Shown here piece after piece: positions 49,550-61,844 of a DNA stretch of 64,000 nt. How positions within the stretch are numbered: the first letter of the stretch is position 1; each line of letters starts with the position of its first letter. This DNA is from Lingula anatina (taxonomy: Eukaryota; Brachiopoda; Lingulata; Lingulida; Lingulidae). The DNA lies in NCBI RefSeq assembly GCF_001039355.2, contig NW_019774092.1:16467-80466 (forward strand), in the 5' to 3' direction. The position numbers and the translations under genes are program-made. Under the pieces are notes generated by a model. It saw nothing but the letters and a program-made list of their open reading frames with translations. It was not told where the DNA came from and did not search any database.

Positions 49550-50195
49550 NNNNNNNNNNNNNNNNNNNNNNNNNNNNNNNNNNNNNNNNNNNNNNNNNNN
49601 NNNNNNNNNNNNNNNNNNNNNNNNNNNNNNNNNNNNNNNNNNNNNNNNNNNNNNNNNNNNNNNNNNNNNNNNNNNNNNNNNNNNNNNNNNNNNNNNNNNN
49701 NNNNNNNNNNNNNNNNNNNNNNNNNNNNNNNNNNNNNNNNNNNNNNNNNNNNNNNNNNNNNNNNNNNNNNNNNNNNNNNNNNNNNNNNNNNNNNNNNNNN
49801 NNNNNNNNNNNNNNNNNNNNNNNNNNNNNNNNNNNNNNNNNNNNNNNNNNNNNNNNNNNNNNNNNNNNNNNNNNNNNNNNNNNNNNNNNNNNNNNNNNNN
49901 NNNNNNNNNNNNNNNNNNNNNNNNNNNNNNNNNNNNNNNNNNNNNNNNNNNNNNNNNNNNNNNNNNNNNNNNNNNNNNNNNNNNNNNNNNNNNNNNNNNN
50001 NNNNNNNNNNNNNNNNNNNNNNNNNNNNNNNNNNNNNNNNNNNNNNNNNNNNNNNNNNNNNNNNNNNNNNNNNNNNNNNNNNNNNNNNNNNNNNNNNNNN
50101 NNNNNNNNNNNNNNNNNNNNNNNNNNNNNNNNNNNNNNNNNNNNNNNNNNNNNNNNNNNNNNNNNNNNNNNNNNNNNNNNNNNNNNNNNNNNNNN
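49550..50195. other. Assembly gap, 646 N
   Basis: This is a run of N directly after the MITE and its C-run, about 340 bp upstream of the JmjC start codon. It may hide promoter or 5' UTR sequence of that gene. Confidence 0.99.
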
Positions 50196-50538
50196 GTATG
50201 TTGAATCAGTGAGTTTTTGTTACATGCGGCACCTTGGTTTAAATATAAATTACAGTGTACAGAGTAGGCCTTTATAAACCTTCAAGGCCAAAGATATGAC
50301 GTACTAGTAAGCCGTACGTGGCCTTTTATGATGAGGAAATGAATAATAAAGACATCTACCTCACAATTTTTATCTTTCACGGCGAAAACGTACGTGAATT
50401 TCAAATCCCTCGTTATAAAAACTGTGAAGGAGGGTACAATTAGTTCCACTTTATGTGACCAATCAGAACACAAGATGAAAAATAGGTCAAAACTAAAACT
50501 AGGTCAATATTTCACTATTATCACGTACACAACCAAGC

Positions 50539-51185
50539 ATGGCGGACGTCAAACAGGATCCTAAGGTTTTGTTTCGCAAAATTCACCAAAAAGCAAAGAC
50601 TTTGGGAATAACGGGGGATCACTATGACATGCTTGAGTCTGTAGATTACCTGAGAGAAAGCAAGAAGCCATATTGGACTATCATTTTTGCAGTGACAGTG
50701 GTTATTTCGTCCGTACTCTTGGGAGTTTTCTTGGGCACGGGCTGGCCGCTAACAAACCGCACAGTAGCGGGATTACTCTACAGCGCGTGGGGCGAAGACA
50801 TTGAACAAGAACCATGTATTTTTGAAATAAACGAATTCATATTCGATATCTTCAGGCCGCCGACGAACTGCGATATCTGCCGTAACATCACTGAAGTTGT
50901 TCGGGTGTCGAACCTCTCCCAGGAGGAATTCGAGCGTCTCTACGCGTACTCCGGCCGCCCGGTGGTTGTGACGGACGGGACGGCAAATTGGACGGCGCAG
51001 ACGGAGTTCAGTTTCTCCTTCTTCAAAAATGTCTACGCCCCGGGGAGCCCCGTTCTAGAAAGCGCTACCAGGGACTGCCAGTTTTTCCCTTACCAGACGA
51101 GCTTCACGAACCTCGGGGAGGTATTTGAGATGGAAGATCAGAGGGCGCAGTTGAAGGACAACGCCGAGCCCTGGTACATTGGATG
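50539..51185 (+). CDS. JmjC oxygenase exon 1 (TM anchor, N-terminal part of luminal domain)
   Basis: ATG (context AAGCATGGCG) begins MADVKQDPKV. The exon ends ATT GGA TG|GTAAGG in phase 2. It encodes residues 1-215: basic cytosolic tail, TM helix, a Cys-containing juxtamembrane segment (PTNCDICRNITE) and the first strands of the oxygenase domain. It is markedly more GC-rich than the surrounding DNA. Confidence 0.88.
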
Positions 51186-52259
51186 GTAAGGCACAAAGTC
51201 GAACCAAAATTTATACTTTGATGTCTGTCTGTCTTTCTGACTGTCTGTCTATCTTATCCCTTTCAGCGCAATTTTTTTCCCTCTGTCTTCACTTTTAATT
51301 TTTTTTTCAATTAAGGCCACCACATTTGGTATTCAACATACGGAGGTTTAATGCACCCCCCCCCCCCCACAGGCACACAAACATTTACCTGTTTTCCATC
51401 TAAGTTATAGTTATGTGACCTTTTGAAATCCCCATGTTTTTGTTCTTATTTGTACAAGGAAGCCTGTTTAATCCTAATATGTTAATTATTCTCAGAATCT
51501 GATTGTTAATTCTAGATGGCTTTTTAAAGGGGAAGACATAAAAATTTATTAAGAGTACATTTTTATTGACCAAGTATGATAACTTTGTTCCACTAGAATG
51601 TACCCAACTACAACAGTATATTAAAAGATCATCTCAATGGCAACATATTTTTTTCACCAAGTACCATATGTCACCTAACATGTAAAAGTTTTTCACCTGT
51701 TTAAATAACATTGTCTTAGATAAAGTCCCTGTATTTTTTGGTTGAGTTAAATGTTGAGAAAATAAATTATAAACATCTCATTAAATTCTGTACAGAATGC
51801 ATCTGCAATTCTTTTGCTTTCTTCTTTACTGAGTATCTTGCCTGTTTGTTGACCTGGAAAGACCTATCTGTGTATAATCACCCAAGAGAATATATATTTA
51901 TAAATAGAAAACCAGCCATGAATTATATAAAGCACATAAAGAATGCTTTTTTGTGGCATGCTGTGAGGTTCATTTAAATAAAGCGAGTTTAATATTATAC
52001 CTTTTCAACAAAAGTATAGCTTCAATGTGTCATGGTTTGCTGATCACCAAAAGTTTCGTCTCTCCACAAAACACACATTGAACAAACTAAATGCACACCT
52101 TGTCAAGTTGTGTAGTACATATACCTGTATGTATATGCAGTAGAGAGGGGGCCTGGTTTTCAGTATTTTGATCTTAAATATTGTTGGTTTTTGCAATTAT
52201 ACAGTGGGTTCGAAAGAGAGAGAAGTAGTAGATAGCGGGAGAGAAAGAGAATGGAACTG

Positions 52260-52309
<50 letters not shown>

Positions 52310-54979
52310 GAACGAGAGAGAGAGAGAGAGAGAGATAGCAGTTAATTCACTTTTCACCACAGCCATGTCTCAGTTGGTGTGAAGACATCTGTTTGAGCCC
52401 ACTAATATTTCCCAAAAGACTTGAAGAAGATGTTTGATGAGAACGAAACAGAAACTCAATACCATAACTTTGTTAGCAAAAGATAATTAAATTATATAGC
52501 CTGTAGTTACCAGATTTGAATGCAATAACTGTAATTGTTCCCTGAATTTGAGCAAACTGATTTGTTACTAATGAATGGAACAGTGTTTTTGTTAGTTACT
52601 TTTGAAAAAGATGATTAAATGACTGCATAAAGAAAAAGAGGTTCCAGCCAAAAAGAAACTGAAGAAAGTGCTAGTAATTGAAGTCAAAGACACAATGAGC
52701 ATCAGATCTTTTTGAGCAAATGTTTTTTTTTATATATAAACGTTAAGGTGTAATATGCATTGAGGCAAGCACAGTGTTTGTGTTTTCTGAGTAATTCTCT
52801 TTTTAAAAGAGCCTGAATATTGTGCCGACTTCACCTTTTATAGTGAAAAAAATCTGTTTTAAATAAAAAGTCTTTTTAGAAATTCGGCAATAGTAAAAGA
52901 AAATTGTTGGGTGCAATTTCCTGTTGACAATTATCTTGGCATATTGTAGATGCATGTTATATGGTGGTGATTTGTTGTTGTTTTTTACCAGTTTACCACA
53001 ACCCACCACAACATTACTTTTTAGATCTGTGCATTTTTATCACATTATTGCAAATGTTGCTAGATAAACATTTTGCTGAAAAAAATGAAGTTTATTTAAT
53101 TTATTTGTGATCTGAATGTATGTCACACTTTATATTGTTTATTTTTGCAGGAGTAATTGCGACCCAATGGCAGCCAACATATTAAGGAAGCACTACTCAA
53201 GACCCTATTTTCTCCCCAAGCTGGCCGAGTCCAGCAAGACAGATTGGATATTCATGGGCAGCCCAGGCTATGGAGCAAACATGCATGTAAGCGAACATTA
53301 CTGTTATGGTGTGTGTGTGGGGATAGGTTTGGGTTCCAAGAGGGGAGGGGTTCTGCACCCACCCCCTTCAGTCAAAATATTTAAAAATTAGATTTACAAC
53401 TCCATTTTACTCAGCATATTAATACAGGCACTTTAAGACCAGAACATTTGCTAGAGTTCTGCAGCTTATGTCAGGCAAAATGTTTCCACTTATACCAGAG
53501 AAAACACCCTTGCTGCAAGATTTTGTTTAAGATAAACAATTAATTTTTTTTATCAGTGAAGATTAAGGCAGACTCTAATATATTTTCACGTCTTTATGTT
53601 AAGGTAATTCTTTGTGAAGGGTCTGAAGGGGAGGGGTCGGGAGTGGGGAGGGGTGTGACATGAATGAAAGAGGGATGGGGGTCAAAACCCCATTCTGTCA
53701 AAAATGAATAATAATATTGCAAATTAGGAATCCGTGTATATTATAATTACACTTCACTGGGGGTAGAGAAGGATGGATTTTTCACACATCCCAAAACCTA
53801 AAAATTGGTGCTTATATTAATTAAATGTAATGGAATGCATATATGTCCACTACTTCCACTGTCCCATGCACCTTCTTTTGAAAACCAAAAGTTCTACAAC
53901 TTTTTTTTTACCATAGTCTCTGCTCTATATGTTACTAGTATCAGTTGCTTTTTTATGTTTTGAAATGGCAGTGTTTGTATTGGTTATTATGTGTATGATG
54001 CACTGTGGATTCAGTTGTGTAACTAAAAGTAGATCCCTAAGTATCTGACACCAATCAGTGATGTTATGTTTTGATATGCATTTTGTTACATATTTATAAA
54101 TAAAAAATTAATGTACTTTTTGCATATTTGTAAAAAAGTAAATGTGTTTTTTATCTTGGGGTTATTTCAATTAACTTCAGATTCACAAATTGTACATACT
54201 CATCACGTTTCAATAAATCCTAATGTTCTTTTGCGTGAAATAATGTGCTAGTGCACTTAAATGTGGATATAAGTGCTTTTTAAGTTGAACCAAGTTCCAA
54301 CACATGCAAGATTTCTTCATATATATCAATATCTCAATCTAAGCAGGCATAAAACGAAAACCTGTAAATGAGCTGGGTCCATTTGGATCTGAAACTTGTG
54401 CTCCTTTACGTTTGCACCTTCTTGATGTGTGTGTGTGGATAATTTATATAGTTTTTTTTCTCCATTTAGAAATGCCAATCTTTATTTTGGATTACAGCAG
54501 TGGAAAACCCGCTATTTATTGATAATTAAAGGTTTTCAGTCAATTTTGGAAAAAATTTTGGAGAAAGTGACAGCCAGAATATCCCACACTCTTTCAAGTA
54601 CTAGAGTCACACAAAAAACTCATTATTGGTTTTAAACACGCTATGTGAGCTGAAAAAGATCAGGGTACCATCTCTATGCTGTTATTGATTGCGGTTAAAG
54701 TAGCAGAAATTACCTGTAAAGATGAAGGTGTGAAATTTCAATTAAGTTTTGTCTGGGCTGAGTATTTTCTACTCACTTTTGGGGTATATTTTAAGCCAAG
54801 GTAAAAAGGAAGGCATTTAATTTTTCAAAAACTAGGCTTTTTAATCAAATTATGAAAGTAGTGGTCTTTTTAAACTGTTTTTGTGATTCTATTTTGAAAA
54901 AAAAAAATGATGGTGAAAGAAATTGTATTTTGAAACATTTAATTAAAAAAATATTTTAGGCATATGTTGTTGAACTCTG

Positions 54980-55037
<58 letters not shown>

Positions 55038-58000
55038 TTTCTGATACCTGAGAATACTGTTTGTTAAGTATTCTATGGAAAACCTGAGAAATATTAACTG
55101 ATTTTACATTTTCCAAGGAGGAAATATGATAAATAATTGATATCAAGTATTTCAAGGGAAAGATATGAATAGAAGAAATAGAAGATTCCAAGAAAGAAAT
55201 TTGACTCTTTGAAGTTGTCTTTTTGTTGTTTCCTCAGAAGCATGCAGTTAATTAAGTAATCAAAGATATATAGCTGCAGATAAGAACTCCTCTATATTTG
55301 GCGTTGTGATGTTGTGTTAATCAGTGTAAATTAAGACAGAAGTGTTTGCCACAACAGCCATGAATTCTGCACTGTTCATAACCAGTGTCATTTGTGTTTT
55401 GTTGTCCAAAATTCACATTTGCATTTTAAGTTATAATACTACTTTTGAGCTTCAGGATATATTAATAAGTTGTAAATCATAAGTAAAGAAAGCATCACAT
55501 AACAAAGGCATATATATTTTAATTATAACAAGTGTGAACAAGTTTTAAGTTTTATCATTTATAATGTTTTGTGAGCTAGACAGCAAATAAGAATGACATT
55601 TAAGCTCCAAATTTAAAGGTCTTTTTGTTTAGAATGGTGGAACAAAGTTATTCACTTATAATTACCATTACAGTACTACGTATACCATATGGCATCATGG
55701 ACAAAGGCCGTTGTCAGGTCTGTTTTAATCAAGAATGTTTTAGTATTGACTGGAAGAAGAAGATATTCTGTTATTCTGATGGAAGTTAATCTGTGTGGTA
55801 TTGTCTATCTAGACTAATGTGACCATCTCTGAACAAGGGGGGTTGGGGTAGGGGATCCAGAGTCACAACCTGTTTCATACCTGGGAGCAGTTCTCACTAG
55901 ACATCAGTGAACTGATGAATTCAAGTGTCAAGTGTCTATTTAACTATCAGCTTTCAGGTGTATCCTTTAAAAAGTTTGTGTAGGAAGATCAAATGTTTTG
56001 TCAATATACTAGTACGGCAGCAGGCCGGTAGCCAGCAAATTCAAAAGGGGGGTTCTTTTTCTGAAAAGTGGACCTTTTACAATGAAACTTACATGTACCT
56101 AGATTAAATTTTACCCAAAATGGACCTTTTCCTGACAAAAGGGGTGGTTCTTTCGAACCCCCCGAAACCCCCCCCCCCCTTGGCTATGGGCCTGAGCAGT
56201 ATGATAATCTGTTGTGTTTTTATGAATTTAGCTCTAAGTGGTCACACAATGTGATGCTTGTGCCCAAGTCAATCAATAAATGTTTTTTGTGAAGAAATGC
56301 TGGACTGATTGTTCAAAAGAAGTAACAAATAAAGATGATTTAATTATAATAACATGATGGATTATTTAGGCATCTTGAAAACAGGACTTTATGCAACTGT
56401 CAATTTCCTAGTTATAAAACAGTCTAAGAATGTTTTTTTTAAATACAGTATGCCCCCATAATATAACAGTGTCCTCTGGGTCTTTTAACATGGTGAAGTA
56501 CCAGGTATTGACATACACACTGACGCTGAGGCTGAATGCCTGAATGCGAAGATGAACACCCCTGCTGATGCATGACTGACCCTGAATTAGCTGACTGAAT
56601 GTATAGTGTGAAAATGGCAGCTAAATTCTATCCACAGTTGTTATTATTATACTTCCACTCTCTTCTCCACCAGTCTGTGACCCACATGCTGCTGTTAAAG
56701 GGACATTCTCTTTGTTTACCTAATAATATGTTGTCAGTGAAAGGGGAAACGTGTTGACAAGCACTAATCCTGCCGAGATATTTCTTCGCAATTTTTGGGA
56801 AAAGATGGCGGTGGTGTCTGTCTCAAACCTGTACAGTATCCGCTTCATTTCAGTTCTGATTATTATTAGAAAAGTAAAATGACATTGTCATAAACAATTC
56901 TGTACCTGAATTCATGGGTTTAATCAATTTCATTTACATTTAAAGTTAAAGCATTGGAAAGGGAGGGATAGTTTCAGGTAATTATGTTGGTGAGCCAAAT
57001 CATGCTTTACGTTGTGAGCAACCTCATGATAATGTAAACAGTCTGGAAGTACAATAAAAGGAGAATAAAGAAGTCAATAGCCTTGTGTTAGCATTACTTG
57101 ATACCAGATACTGGTGCCCACATTGAAGAGAAACTATCCTTAAAGATGCCATCTTTCATCATGAACTTGTCTGTTGACAAATCTTTGAGTGATGTTAATA
57201 AGAATCGAAAGTCTCCTGGACTGGATAAAGAGCTATGGCCTTGGGTACTTGAATTTTCATGATGTTTTTTAAAAGAGTGTCAAATAAGTCTTTCACTCTG
57301 ATTAATTTGGTAATCAGTCCAGGTACTTTGCTGATGTCATTGTGTACAGTGTCACTGGTTAGTGGCATCCTCTTTTAAGAGAAACAGTAACTAAGTGTCC
57401 ATGTTTTGTATTTCAGATTGATAATGTGGGGAACCCGTCATGGCAGGCCCAGATCACGGGGACCAAGCGGTGGACCCTGGAGCCTCCTCCTGAGTGTTAC
57501 AAGGAGTGCGTTCCCCGAATAGAGGTGGTCGTCAAACCAGGAGACATCAGTGAGTTAATAACTACATTGAAATAAGTAAAACACATCCACCCAGGGACAG
57601 ATGCACGCATACAGGCACATGCACATGCATAGTTAACAGATATCGATATCTTCTACTAGTCTACTTAAGATTTTTACTGCTATGTACATATCCTTATTGT
57701 TACCTCATATCATATTTGAATACTATTTCTCTGTACACATTTTGTAGTTGAAAATGTTACAAGTAGTGGCATACTGTTCACATTAGACTTTATATAGCAA
57801 AAAAAAATCATTAAAATGAAAATAATAAAATTATAATAAAATTAATTGAATGAAATGAAAGGATAATTTTCTAGGAAATTTTATCAATTTTTCTTTATCC
57901 ACTTAGCTATACCAGTTTACATGACTTTTTTGCCATTTTAGGTTGAAAGTGTAAATATAAAGTAACAATCCTGTATAGTGTTAATTGTAAGTTAAAAATC

Positions 58001-58113
58001 AACTCAAATCTTTCATTTATTTTTCAGTTGTCCTGGACACAAATGCCTGGTTTCACTCCACTTTGATCGAAGGTAGCGACATGAGCATCACAATCGGGTC
58101 AGAGTTTGACTAA
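50539..58113 (+). CDS. Type II membrane JmjC/cupin-8 Fe(II)/2-oxoglutarate oxygenase, 4 exons, 333 aa
   Basis: CDS is join of 50539-51185, 53151-53286, 57417-57549 and 58028-58113; all introns are GT..AG and phases agree (2, 0, 1). Seen: a cytosolic N-terminus of about 44 residues, one TM helix (about 45-66, WTIIFAVTVVISSVLLGVFL), then an extracellular/luminal region with sequons (N73RT, N116IT) and the cupin-8/JmjC fold. The region GRPVVVTDGTANW fits the start of the domain. The iron triad H261-x-D263...H315 is complete (MHIDNVGNPSW and AWFHS). K278 in GTKRWTL is the expected 2-oxoglutarate ligand. The protein ends 18 residues after the second His, a minimal cupin. Known: this superfamily hydroxylates or demethylates protein side chains (FIH, JMJD5 relatives). 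The substrate is unknown; the membrane anchor suggests Golgi/ER action. Confidence 0.88.
51186..53150 (+). other. JmjC gene intron 1
   Basis: GT..AG intron of about 2.0 kb with a C-run (51355-51368) and a long GA tract (52263-52335). No nested gene was seen. Confidence 0.85.
52263..52335. repeat. (GA)n microsatellite, interrupted
   Basis: Two GA runs separated by ATTGAAC, about 73 bases. Confidence 0.97.
53151..53286 (+). CDS. JmjC oxygenase exon 2 (first iron ligand)
   Basis: It is 136 nt long with acceptor ATTTTTGCAG and donor CAT|GTAAGC. It encodes SNCDPMAANILRKHYSRPYF through GSPGYGANMH. The final codon is the first iron-binding His (261); its partner Asp is at the start of the next exon. 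Confidence 0.88.
54977..55037. repeat. (CT)n-(CA)n compound microsatellite
   Basis: A CT run with one GT interruption passes into CA. Confidence 0.97.
56021..56194. mobile_element. Short TIR element (MITE), copy 2, in JmjC intron 2
   Basis: It begins CAGGCCGGTAGCCAGC and ends TTGGCTATGGGCCTG. It is colinear with 49366-49545 over its length, including the palindromic GGTTCTTTCGAACCC core region and the C-run. It is 174 bp long, non-coding and in the same orientation as copy 1. Confidence 0.82.
57417..57549 (+). CDS. JmjC oxygenase exon 3 (HxD Asp, 2OG Lys)
   Basis: It is 133 nt long with acceptor GTATTTCAG and donor A|GTGAGT. It starts IDNVGNPSWQAQITGTKRW, giving D263 and K278, and continues LEPPPECYKECVPRIEVVV to KPGDI. 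The GD pair precedes the strand that carries the last His in cupin-8 proteins. Confidence 0.9.
57550..58027 (+). other. JmjC gene intron 3
   Basis: Intron of 478 bases, AT-rich, GTGAGT donor and TTTTTCAG acceptor. Nothing else was seen. Confidence 0.85.
58028..58113 (+). CDS. JmjC oxygenase terminal exon 4 (second His)
   Basis: Acceptor TTTTTCAG is followed by VLDTNAWFHSTLIEGSDMSI and TIGSEFD, then TAA at 58111-58113. H315 completes the iron triad. A candidate AATAAA lies at 58933. Confidence 0.88.
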
Positions 58114-58932
58114 ACCCAATGTTAAAAACATTCCAAAGAAAAGGATGAGACACATTTATACAAACTGGTGGATATGTCTTCATATTGCAAACATACAGTT
58201 GACTTGCAGCCTTCTTGCAGAAAGCATTAAAAGTTTCTGTAGGAGGGACTGCAATCTGATTTTAAATTTTTGTGTTAGCAAGCTTTTTATTTGTTATTTT
58301 TCACCATGTTAAGCATGGTATAGATGCTGTATGATTTAATGAAGTCAATACTTCATGGTCATGTGACAGTATGGTTACAGCATTATGATATTATTTTGAT
58401 AACTTATTTAAAAAAAATGCATAATTTGCCTGGCCACATTTATTTGGAAAGATTTTCTATTTGATCAGGTGTAAGATAAGCAATTAAACCACGTCCGTTT
58501 TGTTTATCAGTAAATAGCGATGAAGAGCAATGATGTTTCAAAAGATTAACAGGAATTTGGTTGCTATTTGATGCCTTATAACCGTTCCTTATTATATATA
58601 AGAAGAAGTGTAATAATAGAAATGATTTCCAAGTTCCTGGGATAGGGCAGTGTTGAATAGTATAGGCAAAGAAATGTTACTGATGAAATTGCAAATTTCA
58701 AGTTATGCACTCAAATTTATGGTAATTATTCAATATGTTGAATCATCTCACTGTTACTAATATTTCTTACTTTACAAAATTTGAATTCCAAATGCTTACA
58801 ACATTGTCCATTTTTAACATATTGCCAACTAATTTTTCACAACTCTTGGATCTACATTTTAAGTATCACCTACAATTTTGGTTGGGGTAGGTTAATAGTT
58901 TATTATCTGATTTATGTTGTTTGAATTTATTG

Positions 58933-58938
58933 AATAAA
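58933..58938 (+). other. Candidate polyadenylation signal AATAAA
   Basis: The hexamer lies about 820 nt past the stop of the JmjC gene on its strand, in AT-rich sequence. Position alone supports it. Confidence 0.25.
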
Positions 58939-59785
58939 GACAGTAAGAGTGCTGTTATTTACCAATAGGTAGTGATAAAGTATCAAGGTGTTTAGAAAGA
59001 AAGTGGTCATAATATCTCTGAGTTTTCACAAAAAAAAAATATATATATATCCCGCCAAAATTAGAAAATGCAGAATCTCAAAATCTAAATAGCATACAGA
59101 CTTAACAGTCAATAATGTGATGTGATCTGATAATTAGGTCAACAAAGTATCAAGTTGTTTTTGGATGTGAGAATATAGTATTATATTTTCATAGTTTTTA
59201 ATCTAAGAAGTGGCTTTGTCATTGTTTTGAGTTTCTGAACTTGTATTCAATACCAAGTTTTATTTGTAAACAAAATGTGTAAATTTTATTTAAAAGGGCT
59301 TCCTCAGTTTTCATTTTGAATTTTTTCTCTTTGTGTCATGTTGACCTTGATGTTAATTTTTTTTTTTTTGAAATCCACAATTTTGTTTGTGTTTATGCAG
59401 CAGTAAATGTGTATTTTCCTTATATTCTATACATATTTAACTGAACATAACCCAAATACTTTTTCATCTTAATTTCTATTTGTCATAAACTTAAATGTTA
59501 GAAATAATGTGTGTGTGATTGTGTGTATTTGGAACATATACATTATGTATGTTGGTAGAATTTGATCCTTTACATCAGATATAACTTGTCAAATTATATC
59601 TATATTTTGTTACAGTAGCTGGCAGTTGTAAATTAAGAGAACTGTTTATTTTTTAAGTTTTCATAATATAATATCGTAAAGGGATATAGGATAAAAAAAA
59701 TAAGGACGATTAATTTGCACTCCCTCCTAGTTTCCTTTCTATGCCCTTACTTAGAAAATATTGAAGAATTTTAATTTTCTTTAAA

Positions 59786-59788
<3 letters not shown>

Positions 59789-59831
<43 letters not shown>
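59789..59831. repeat. (TA)n microsatellite
   Basis: Perfect AT alternation. It flanks the left side of the 68-bp repeat at 59831-59898. Confidence 0.97.
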
Positions 59832-59834
<3 letters not shown>

Positions 59835-59892
59835 TGATCTCTATAAAGTGTAAACCTTTCCCTTTCTTCTGTTCCACCAGGCATCGCTTGCG

Positions 59893-59898
<6 letters not shown>
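59831..59898. repeat. 68-bp dispersed repeat, copy 1
   Basis: It matches 60879-60946 with only a few substitutions (shared CTATAAAGTGTAAACCTTTC and ATCGCTTGCGTTTCAT). It sits precisely between two (TA)n tracts. Confidence 0.92.

Positions 59899-59961
<63 letters not shown>
59897..59961. repeat. (TA)n microsatellite
   Basis: Perfect run of about 65 bases on the right side of the 68-bp repeat. Confidence 0.97.
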
Positions 59962-59966
<5 letters not shown>

Positions 59967-60203
59967 TTACGGTAAAATAACAGATATAACAGTAGTTAAT
60001 TTCCCCCAACAAATTTCATATTTTTTTTAGGGCGGGGGGAGGTGCAGGCCTATAATATGCTTATGCAATGCACTGTGCAATATTCAGGTTATAATTAAGG
60101 CTTCCATATGTAATAAAGGAGACTATATGTATTTCTAATCGTTATGAAGGTTTACAAATTAGAATGTAAACATCTTGAGATCTTGAGAAAGATCTTTTTA
60201 TGC

Positions 60204-60227
60204 AGAGAGAGAGAGAGAGAGAGAGAG
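60204..60227. repeat. (GA)n microsatellite
   Basis: About 12 units. Confidence 0.95.
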
Positions 60228-60878
60228 TAGAAACTTAATGTTTGTTGACAGAAAGAGGTTGTCTTTCCTCATCCTTAATACAGGTTTCAAACTGTGGAAG
60301 TTATATGTGGTTATATATTTTAGAATTTTTTAGAAAATGTTTCTAATATTTCATTATTTTTTTTCGTTCAGAGGTGCTGGTTAGATGAATATGTAGAAAA
60401 CCAAGTAAAAGTGACACTTGTTTTGAACTATAACAATTGCTTTTAAAAATGTGTGGGGAGTTTATATTAAAATACTTAAACCTACCCGTAAATATATTCT
60501 GGCTAAAACTTAAGATATAACGTATTCAGAAACAGGAAATTTGTCGTAATCAGCAGAATTGCCAAAGATTGGTTCAGAAGTAAAATGGGTTCAAATGTGG
60601 TATTCAGAAACGGTGTTTATTTTAAAGCAGTAGTAAAGAGTTATTCAGATGTGTGTATGAAACATGTTACTAAATGGCTATGGTAATAAAACACGAGAAT
60701 ATCACTGTTTATTTTTATATTTATAGAATTTAATCCAAAAATGAACCTATCAGTACTGTAGTCACACGTATCCTTGAAAGACGGCATTTATTAATTCTGT
60801 CAGTTTGGGAAAAGGCCAAAATTATTGCAGTCAACCTATGCCCGTGATAATTTTCCCAACCAAGAGATTTGGGTGAAT

Positions 60879-60946
60879 AAATTGTTCTCTATAAAGTGTA
60901 AACCTTTCCCTTTCTCCTATTCCACCAAGCATCGCTTGCGTTTCAT
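60879..60946. repeat. 68-bp dispersed repeat, copy 2
   Basis: This is the second copy of 59831-59898, here continuing into unique sequence without TA tracts. Confidence 0.92.
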
Positions 60947-61706
60947 TCAATCAGCATCTAGATTGGGAACCCCAGGCGGAACAAAGTATCCCTTCGCATG
61001 TGTATAGCAGCTCTTCAATAGATCAAGCATATTATTTATTTATTCTATGCAAATACAAGACTTATATCAGAAGCCCTTTCATACCCTCTCGCGCGTAACG
61101 TCTGAATCGCATCGCTTGCTCTTTCTCCTGGTGCTATGTATGTCGTAGAATATTATTTGATTGCTGTAGTTGGGATCCGATATATTCGTCCAGTAGTTTG
61201 CGTAACCGCTTGCACATCAGAGGGTTTGAGTATTAAGTCCTATTTCTCAACCTTTAAAGCGCTGTTTGGTTTTAAATTAACAAAAATCTTGGACAGTGCT
61301 ACGACTACTGTAAATTTTCATTTTCAATAATTGTCTCAGATCAGATACGACATTGGTTCTAGTAATATAGCCCTCTCAAGCTATTAACTGTTATCATATA
61401 AAACTAAGATAATTTTGTGCTCTATAAACATGATGTTTAAAGAGTACAAATTATTTTAGAGCCCTTGATGGAAAAAAAACCTGGGTTATGCATGCATCAG
61501 ACATTGTGAAAAATGTACTTGATATTGAAGGCAAAATGAATCAGTAAAATAACGTAAAATACCCCTTAAGTACCGGGTCAGTCAAAATTTTGTAAGTATT
61601 TTAATACTAACAAATAAAATATTAAAAATTAATTTTAATATTAAAATAGCGTGCGAATGCTATCCAAAATGGTTGGTTAATCTCTCCTACTCTTCTATAA
61701 CAAAAG

Positions 61707-61772
61707 CCCCCCCTCCCCCCCCCCCTGAACTCTGAATAACACGGACTGTGTCATGTCGGGGGGGGGGGGGGG
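61707..61772. repeat. C-run and G-run pair
   Basis: A C-rich run (61707-61725) and a G-run (61758-61772) face each other across 32 bases. They could pair as a long G/C hairpin or form a G-quadruplex on either strand. Confidence 0.85.
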
Positions 61773-61793
61773 TAATATTATGAGGACACCTAA

Positions 61794-61844
61794 TTTCAGA
61801 AACACGACCCTGGTTTCTGAAACAGAGAGTTCACCGACTCTCTG
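61794..61844. repeat. Two adjacent perfect stem-loops
   Basis: TTTCAGAAAC/GTTTCTGAAA (10-bp stem, 9-base loop) is followed at once by CAGAGAGT/ACTCTCTG (8-bp stem, 6-base loop). No gene association was seen. Confidence 0.7.

Larger units (their letters stand above)
53287..57416 (+). other. JmjC gene intron 2
   Basis: This 4.1-kb intron holds a (CT)n-(CA)n microsatellite and the second MITE copy. No nested gene was seen. Confidence 0.85.

Noticed and set aside
49397-50212. 271-codon open frame across the N gap
   Set aside because: It is open only because the gap has no stop codons; the 5' part is the MITE sequence.
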